Shown one piece after another: positions 23,749 to 24,836 of a stretch of 24,836 nt of DNA. Positions within the stretch are counted from its first letter, which is position 1; every line of letters begins with the position of its first letter. The notes below the pieces were generated by a model. The model was not told the DNA's origin, did no database searches, and saw only the letters and a list, made by a program, of their open reading frames with translations. The stretch comes from an uncultured Prevotellaceae bacterium (GTDB lineage: Bacteria > Bacteroidota > Bacteroidia > Bacteroidales > Muribaculaceae). The stretch spans positions 1 through 24,836 of the forward strand of contig CAJLMA010000018.1 of the NCBI GenBank assembly GCA_905207705.1, written 5' to 3'. The translations under genes and the position numbers were made by a program.

Positions 23749-24675
23749 ATGAGAAAGGATTTTGTTTTTATTGTCGCGGGCTTGATGCTGGTGTGTTGTA
23801 ATTTTTCATCCGATAAAGGGTGCGTCAAAGGCATTGTCGTGGATGCAACTGTGAATACAGTGGCATTGGTTGTAAATGGTAAAGATACTTTGAGTTTTGG
23901 TACTCAGAATGTGGACAAGGCTGATTTAAACAAGGTGTTAAGAGGCGATTCCATAGAAATTGGTTTTGTAGGAGAGTATAAGGCTGGAATGGAAGCTGTG
24001 AGTCTTATGAGGATTGCAAGGGAAGAATGGGATGAATGCATTCATTTGTTTAGGAATGGAATTAGGATGGAAATGACTGGTGAGGATCATAGTCCGATTT
24101 ATGCTATTTTTAGCAACGACTCATCAACAGCGGTTATTATTTCTCCTGTTGATGGAGCGAAAGATGTGCTGTACAGGCGAACTCTTCCTTCGGGTGAGCA
24201 TGTCTGGAATATAGAAGATGATGATGCTAAAAATTTGAGATTTATTGATGGATGTTGGACAATAAGCCAGCGAGGTATATTGAAATATAAGCAATTGCAA
24301 AGCGATAGTGACGACAGTCTCGGGGTATGGAAGGAAGTTTGTTTTGAGGGCGTTTTTTCTGAAGAAAATGGTGAATATGTGAAATATAGATTGTTGATAC
24401 GTCATAGGGAGTATAGTGGAGATGGATATTTTTTATTGCAGTCGGTACATGTTGATGGTGATGCAAATGATGAATATTGTTGTATGGGCAAACGTTATAC
24501 TCAACGAGGTATTCCTGTCGATAATAATGCTATAGTTTGGCAATTGGTAGGAGATGATGGAGCGAGATATAATTTTGTCTATGATTCCAAGAAAGAGTCG
24601 TTGAGGTTGTTGAACGGAAATTTCAAACTTGTGGAACTTGAATCTAATTGGATGCTTAGGAAAGTTGGAGCCTAA
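23749..24675 (+). CDS. putative lipoprotein of unknown function
   Basis: The 308-residue protein starts with MRKDFVFIVAGLMLVCC, a short hydrophobic signal ending in Cys16-Cys17, which could be a lipoprotein attachment site although the box is not canonical. Residues about 22-75 (GIVVDATVNTVALVVNGKDTL onward) resemble the small beta-barrel seen in Bacteroidetes NlpE-like lipoproteins. The rest is probably beta-rich (GCWTISQRGILKYK, YVKYRLLIRHREYSGDGYF) and has no recognised motif. The frame extends six bases upstream to a TTG codon, but ATG 23749 is the better start. It stands alone behind its own -7 element, with base use more AT-rich than the ribosomal genes. An envelope stress or surface role is only a guess. 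Confidence 0.75.
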   Translation: MRKDFVFIVAGLMLVCCNFSSDKGCVKGIVVDATVNTVALVVNGKDTLSFGTQNVDKADLNKVLRGDSIEIGFVGEYKAGMEAVSLMRIAREEWDECIHLFRNGIRMEMTGEDHSPIYAIFSNDSSTAVIISPVDGAKDVLYRRTLPSGEHVWNIEDDDAKNLRFIDGCWTISQRGILKYKQLQSDSDDSLGVWKEVCFEGVFSEENGEYVKYRLLIRHREYSGDGYFLLQSVHVDGDANDEYCCMGKRYTQRGIPVDNNAIVWQLVGDDGARYNFVYDSKKESLRLLNGNFKLVELESNWMLRKVGA

Positions 24676-24741
24676 GATGAAGATGAATTTTGAATTGGGA
24701 ATTTTTTGCTGTTCGGGTGTTAAAAGATGTTTACGGGAAAT

Positions 24742-24786
24742 GGGGGCGCGTGGGGGCGGAAGGGGCCTTGCGGGGCGGAGCGCCCT
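24742..24786 (+). other. G-rich island with G-quadruplex pattern and GC hairpin
   Basis: Four G-runs occur in 34 bases: five at 24742-24746, five at 24752-24756, four at 24762-24765 and four at 24772-24775, separated by loops of 5, 5 and 6 bases. The last run also begins a hairpin in which GGGGCG (24772-24777) pairs with CGCCCT (24781-24786) around GAG. This contrasts sharply with the AT-rich flanks. It lies 66 bases after the lipoprotein stop codon and could be a structured 3' end, a dispersed repeat or the edge of another feature cut by the window. No gene was recognised from 24676 to 24836. Confidence 0.55.
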
Positions 24787-24836
24787 GGGATGGCGTGAAA
24801 AAAGTTTGCATTGGATGGTGGTGACGGACAGTCTGT

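Noticed and set aside
23491..23801. Short open frames in the divergent spacer, including a Cys-rich one
   Set aside because: No family resemblance, no start signal and an unlikely composition; the second overlaps the lipoprotein gene.

Overview
The window looks like chromosomal DNA from a member of the Bacteroidales, possibly a gut lineage such as Muribaculaceae. Four things support this: the order tRNA-Gly, tRNA-Thr, tuf, tRNA-Trp, secE, nusG, rplKAJL, rpoBC; the rarity of Shine-Dalgarno sequences before start codons; -7 promoter elements of the Bacteroidetes type TAnnTTTG; and the character of the proteins (Bacteroidetes-like EF-Tu, RpoB and RpoC, and secreted or lipoprotein hydrolases). 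The family-level placement is inference.

The left half (1-12928, + strand) is the conserved translation and transcription cluster: the end of tRNA-Gly(TCC), tRNA-Thr(GGT), tuf, tRNA-Trp(CCA), secE, nusG, rplK, rplA, rplJ, rplL, rpoB and rpoC. All are full length apart from the cut tRNA-Gly. Its intergenic gaps carry RNA hairpins that would allow graded expression: a long bulged stem between tuf and tRNA-Trp, a terminator-like hairpin between nusG and rplK, two consecutive hairpins (the second a textbook intrinsic terminator) between rplL and rpoB, a 13-bp stem without a U-tract between rpoB and rpoC, and a strong terminator after rpoC.

The middle (12931-16726, + strand) holds an AraC-type regulator with its own terminator. 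It is followed by a probable three-gene unit: a RibD-C/dihydrofolate-reductase-fold oxidoreductase, an aldo/keto reductase, and an exported alpha/beta hydrolase whose usual nucleophile position is Trp. A terminator that should work on both strands separates this unit from the converging minus-strand genes.

The minus-strand block (16732-23372) is the least ordinary part. Transcribed right to left, it has a 1002-residue protein joining a degenerate receiver, an intact receiver, a PEP-synthase-type ATP-binding domain and an unfamiliar C-terminal domain; an 818-residue coiled-coil protein with a membrane-targeting-like N-terminus and an acidic tail; and a secreted choloylglycine-hydrolase-family Ntn hydrolase (bile salt hydrolase or penicillin V acylase relative). 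Gaps of 60 and 14 bases suggest co-transcription. How these three work together is unknown, and they are the best candidate here for an undescribed system.

The right end has a + strand lipoprotein of unknown function behind its own -7 element, then a short G-rich island that could fold as a G-quadruplex or a GC hairpin. No insertion sequences, phage genes or CRISPR arrays were seen.
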